15,957 nucleotides of DNA. Source: Thermoleophilia bacterium. GTDB lineage: Bacteria > Actinomycetota > Thermoleophilia > Gaiellales > SKUG01. A program made the position numbers and the translations under genes. Numbering within the stretch: position 1 is the stretch's first letter; every line of letters starts with the position of its first letter. The notes under the pieces were generated by a model, which did no database searches, was not told where the DNA came from, and saw only the letters and a list, made by a program, of their open reading frames with translations. This document shows, piece after piece, positions 14,350 to 15,957 of this stretch. Location: positions 1 through 15,957 of the forward strand of contig JAOPYS010000001.1 in assembly GCA_025964465.1 (NCBI GenBank), in the 5' to 3' direction.

Positions 14350-15378
14350 ATGCCGATCAACGAACGACCCATCCGCGACACCGGCGTGTCGGTGAGCGAG
14401 ATCGGATTCGGGGTGTGGACCGTCGCCGCCGGCTGGTGGGGTGCGTACACGCGCGAGGAGGCGAGCGCGCTCATCCGCGAGGCGTACGACCTGGGCATCA
14501 CCTTCTTCAACACCTCGAACGCGTACGGCGAGGACGGGTACGGCGAGACGCTCGTGCGCGACGCGCTGGCGGACGTGCGTGAGCACGTGACGGTCGCGAC
14601 GACCTTCGGCTACGACCTGGACGCGGAGCGTGCCCCCGGCAGCTCGGGCCAGGCGGAGCGCCCGCACGACTGGTCCAAGGAAAACGTGATGCGGTCGCTG
14701 GAGCGCAGCCTTTCGAATTTGGGTACCGACCGGATCGACCTGTGGCAGCTGCACAACCCGCGCATGGACGCGATGCACGACGACGCGCTCTGGGAGCTGC
14801 TCGGGGACCTGCGCAGCCAGGGCGTGGTGCGCAGCTTCGGCCCGTCGATCGGGCCGGCGATCGGCTGGAAGGACGAGGGCCTCTACGCGATCGAGCACCG
14901 CGACATCGACTTCTTCCACCACATCTACAACATGCTCGAGCAGGCGCCGGGCCGCGCCTTCCTCGAGGCCGCGGCCGACACCGACGTCGCGATGCTCGTG
15001 CGCGTGCCGCACTCCTCCGGCCTGCTGGAGGACCAGTTCACGCCCGACACGCGCTTCGACGCGACCGACCACCGCTCGCACCGACGCGAGGCATGGCTGG
15101 TCGAGGGCCTGCAGAAGCTCGATTCGCTGCGGTTCCTCGTGGAGGACCGCGAGGGTGCGACGCTCGGCCAGGTGGCGCTCAAGTGGGTGCTCGCAGATCC
15201 GCAGAACGCGACGGTGCAGCCGAACATCAACACGCGCGCGCAGCTGCGCGAGTTCGCCGCTGCGCCGGACGTGGAGGACCTCGACGCCGACGAACTGGGC
15301 GAGATCGACACGCTGTTCGACCTCGACTTCGGCGTGGAGCCGAGCGCGGATCGCGGCGAGCGCCTGATCCGCGCATGA
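14350..15378 (+). CDS. Aldo-keto reductase-family protein with altered catalytic residues
   Basis: A 342-residue (alpha/beta)8-barrel protein of the aldo-keto reductase family, shown by the N-terminal DTGVSVSEIGFGVWTV pattern, the AYGEDGYGE motif after the second strand, GTDRIDLWQLHNPR in mid-protein and a C-terminal cofactor region (ATLGQVALKWVL, then NTRAQLREF). Family members use NADPH to reduce carbonyls with an Asp/Tyr/Lys/His tetrad. Here Tyr59 and His135 are kept, but the Asp position is Asn54 (FFNTSNAYG) and the Lys position is Thr85 (VATTFGY). It may therefore be a poor reductase, use another mechanism, or bind cofactor without turnover. The ATG has GGAGG about nine bases upstream; longer in-frame starts lack one. 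The next gene overlaps by ATGA, so they form an operon. Substrate unknown. Confidence 0.9.
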   Translation: MPINERPIRDTGVSVSEIGFGVWTVAAGWWGAYTREEASALIREAYDLGITFFNTSNAYGEDGYGETLVRDALADVREHVTVATTFGYDLDAERAPGSSGQAERPHDWSKENVMRSLERSLSNLGTDRIDLWQLHNPRMDAMHDDALWELLGDLRSQGVVRSFGPSIGPAIGWKDEGLYAIEHRDIDFFHHIYNMLEQAPGRAFLEAAADTDVAMLVRVPHSSGLLEDQFTPDTRFDATDHRSHRREAWLVEGLQKLDSLRFLVEDREGATLGQVALKWVLADPQNATVQPNINTRAQLREFAAAPDVEDLDADELGEIDTLFDLDFGVEPSADRGERLIRA

Positions 15379-15863
15379 GGCTGGCCGGCGCGTCACCGGG
15401 CCCGGCGCCCGCCGAGCCGGTCGTCCTCGCGGAGTTCAACTACGTCATCCGTGGCCCGCACGCCGTGCCGCGCATGGGGCACATCGAGGCGCAGGCGTGG
15501 CCGACGGCGGCGGTGACGCTCGCCGGAGGCGCGTCCTTCGACGACGCGGTGCGGGCGGCGCAGGCGATCGCGGCGCGTCCGACGGAAGACGGCATCCACC
15601 ACGTGCCCGTCAACCAGGCGCAGGGCGTGCTGCAGGCGGCGGACGGCGCGTTGTCGATCGTGGCGCTCGGCGGGCAGCACCGCGGGCAGGCCGGCCCGCT
15701 GTTCATCGACGGGCGCTTCTTCGAGGCGGCGGCGCTGTCGCTGCAGGTCGCGCGTCGCTCGACCGAGCTCGTCGCCGTCGTCGGGGCGACGCGGGTGCTC
15801 GACCTGCGCCGCACGGGTGCGGCATTCGTCCAGTCGGGCAACGCCAACCCGCCGCAGGGCTGA
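15375..15863 (+). CDS. Unknown protein coupled to the aldo-keto reductase gene
   Basis: A 162-residue protein I do not recognise. Its ATG overlaps the reductase TGA as ATGA, the usual sign of translational coupling, and codon use matches the neighbours. It appears to be a mixed alpha/beta soluble protein with no signal peptide or membrane helix. Notable stretches are a His-rich GIHHVPVNQAQG around residues 74-85, LGGQHRGQAGPLFIDGRFF around 98-116 and several conserved-looking Gly. No metal or catalytic signature can be named. Its place suggests it works with the reductase-like protein. It ends 12 bases from the convergent methionine aminopeptidase gene. Confidence 0.72.
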   Translation: MRLAGASPGPAPAEPVVLAEFNYVIRGPHAVPRMGHIEAQAWPTAAVTLAGGASFDDAVRAAQAIAARPTEDGIHHVPVNQAQGVLQAADGALSIVALGGQHRGQAGPLFIDGRFFEAAALSLQVARRSTELVAVVGATRVLDLRRTGAAFVQSGNANPPQG

Positions 15864-15875
15864 TCGAACTGCGGC

Positions 15876-15957
15876 TCAGGCCGTGAGGATGATCGGGCGG
15901 CCGCGGGTGACGACGACCGTGTGCTCGAACTGGGCGGAGAGCGAGCCGTCGCTGGTG
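15876..15957 (-). CDS. map: Type I methionine aminopeptidase, C-terminal fragment
   Basis: The last 26 codons of a gene that starts beyond the right edge. The fragment reads TSDGSLSAQFEHTVVVTRG and ends in RPIILTA before TGA at 15876. This is the conserved end of type I methionine aminopeptidase; the Glu of QFEHT is a metal ligand (Glu235 in E. coli). The enzyme removes the initiator Met from new proteins. It ends a few residues after the ILT motif, without the extra tail of the E. coli enzyme. Confidence 0.88.
   Translation of the reverse strand, partial: TSDGSLSAQFEHTVVVTRGRPIILTA

Noticed and set aside
14065..15396. 443-codon minus-strand frame opposite the aldo-keto reductase
   Set aside because: It is antisense to a clear reductase-family protein and has shadow-like composition.

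Overview
The window is very GC-rich, with G or C in nearly every third codon position, and all recognisable proteins are of Gram-positive, actinobacterial type. A Thermoleophilia-like actinobacterium (Solirubrobacter, Conexibacter or Patulibacter relatives) is my best guess. That is inference from style and gene content; no marker gene here settles the taxonomy. No rRNA, tRNA, CRISPR array, insertion sequence or phage gene is visible.

Layout, left to right. Positions 1-283 hold no gene I can support. At 284-661 is a small protein made of twelve 8-residue Tyr/Gly/Pro repeats, separated by a strong hairpin from a convergent primary-type sigma-70 factor (726-1853, minus). A 347-base regulatory spacer follows. 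Then come a membrane-anchored TPR-like protein (2201-3205, minus) and, divergently, a secreted coiled-coil protein ending in a LAS/M15-type zinc peptidase domain (3349-4620, plus). An Lrp/AsnC regulator (4736-5293, minus) is divergent from a two-CBS protein (5401-5823, plus).

The most unusual part is 5826-10288. It carries five related secreted or surface proteins of two families. Family B has three members (5826-6890 plus; 6887-7891 minus; 8531 to about 9490 minus). Each has a signal peptide, an immunoglobulin-like beta region with a shared W...P...G...GG-[HT]-Y pattern, a C-terminal membrane helix and a short charged tail. Family A has two members (7893-8498 and 9454-10164, minus), secreted beta-rich proteins sharing an FG-[FY]-SV...KWRGF core. 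The minus-strand genes alternate A-B-A-B, as if an A-B unit was duplicated, and the third B member faces them on the other strand. The B architecture recalls the DUF916/WxL-interacting proteins of Firmicutes, and the A proteins may be their secreted partners. Two reading-frame oddities lie in this operon: the second gene has no usable start codon, and a well-formed upstream reading frame (10288 to about 10165) runs into the first gene in the wrong frame.

To the right are a GAF-rich HD-GYP signalling protein, probably a cyclic-di-GMP phosphodiesterase (10415-12568, plus), a convergent CNNM/CorC-family membrane protein (12606-14072, minus), an aldo-keto reductase-fold protein whose catalytic Asp and Lys positions are substituted (14350-15378, plus), an ATGA-coupled unknown protein (15375-15863, plus), and the last 26 codons of a type I methionine aminopeptidase (15876-15957, minus).

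As a whole, this is a chromosomal region mixing housekeeping genes with an accessory cell-surface locus. Envelope-related functions (LAS peptidase, anchored TPR protein, A/B surface proteins, CNNM protein) are frequent.
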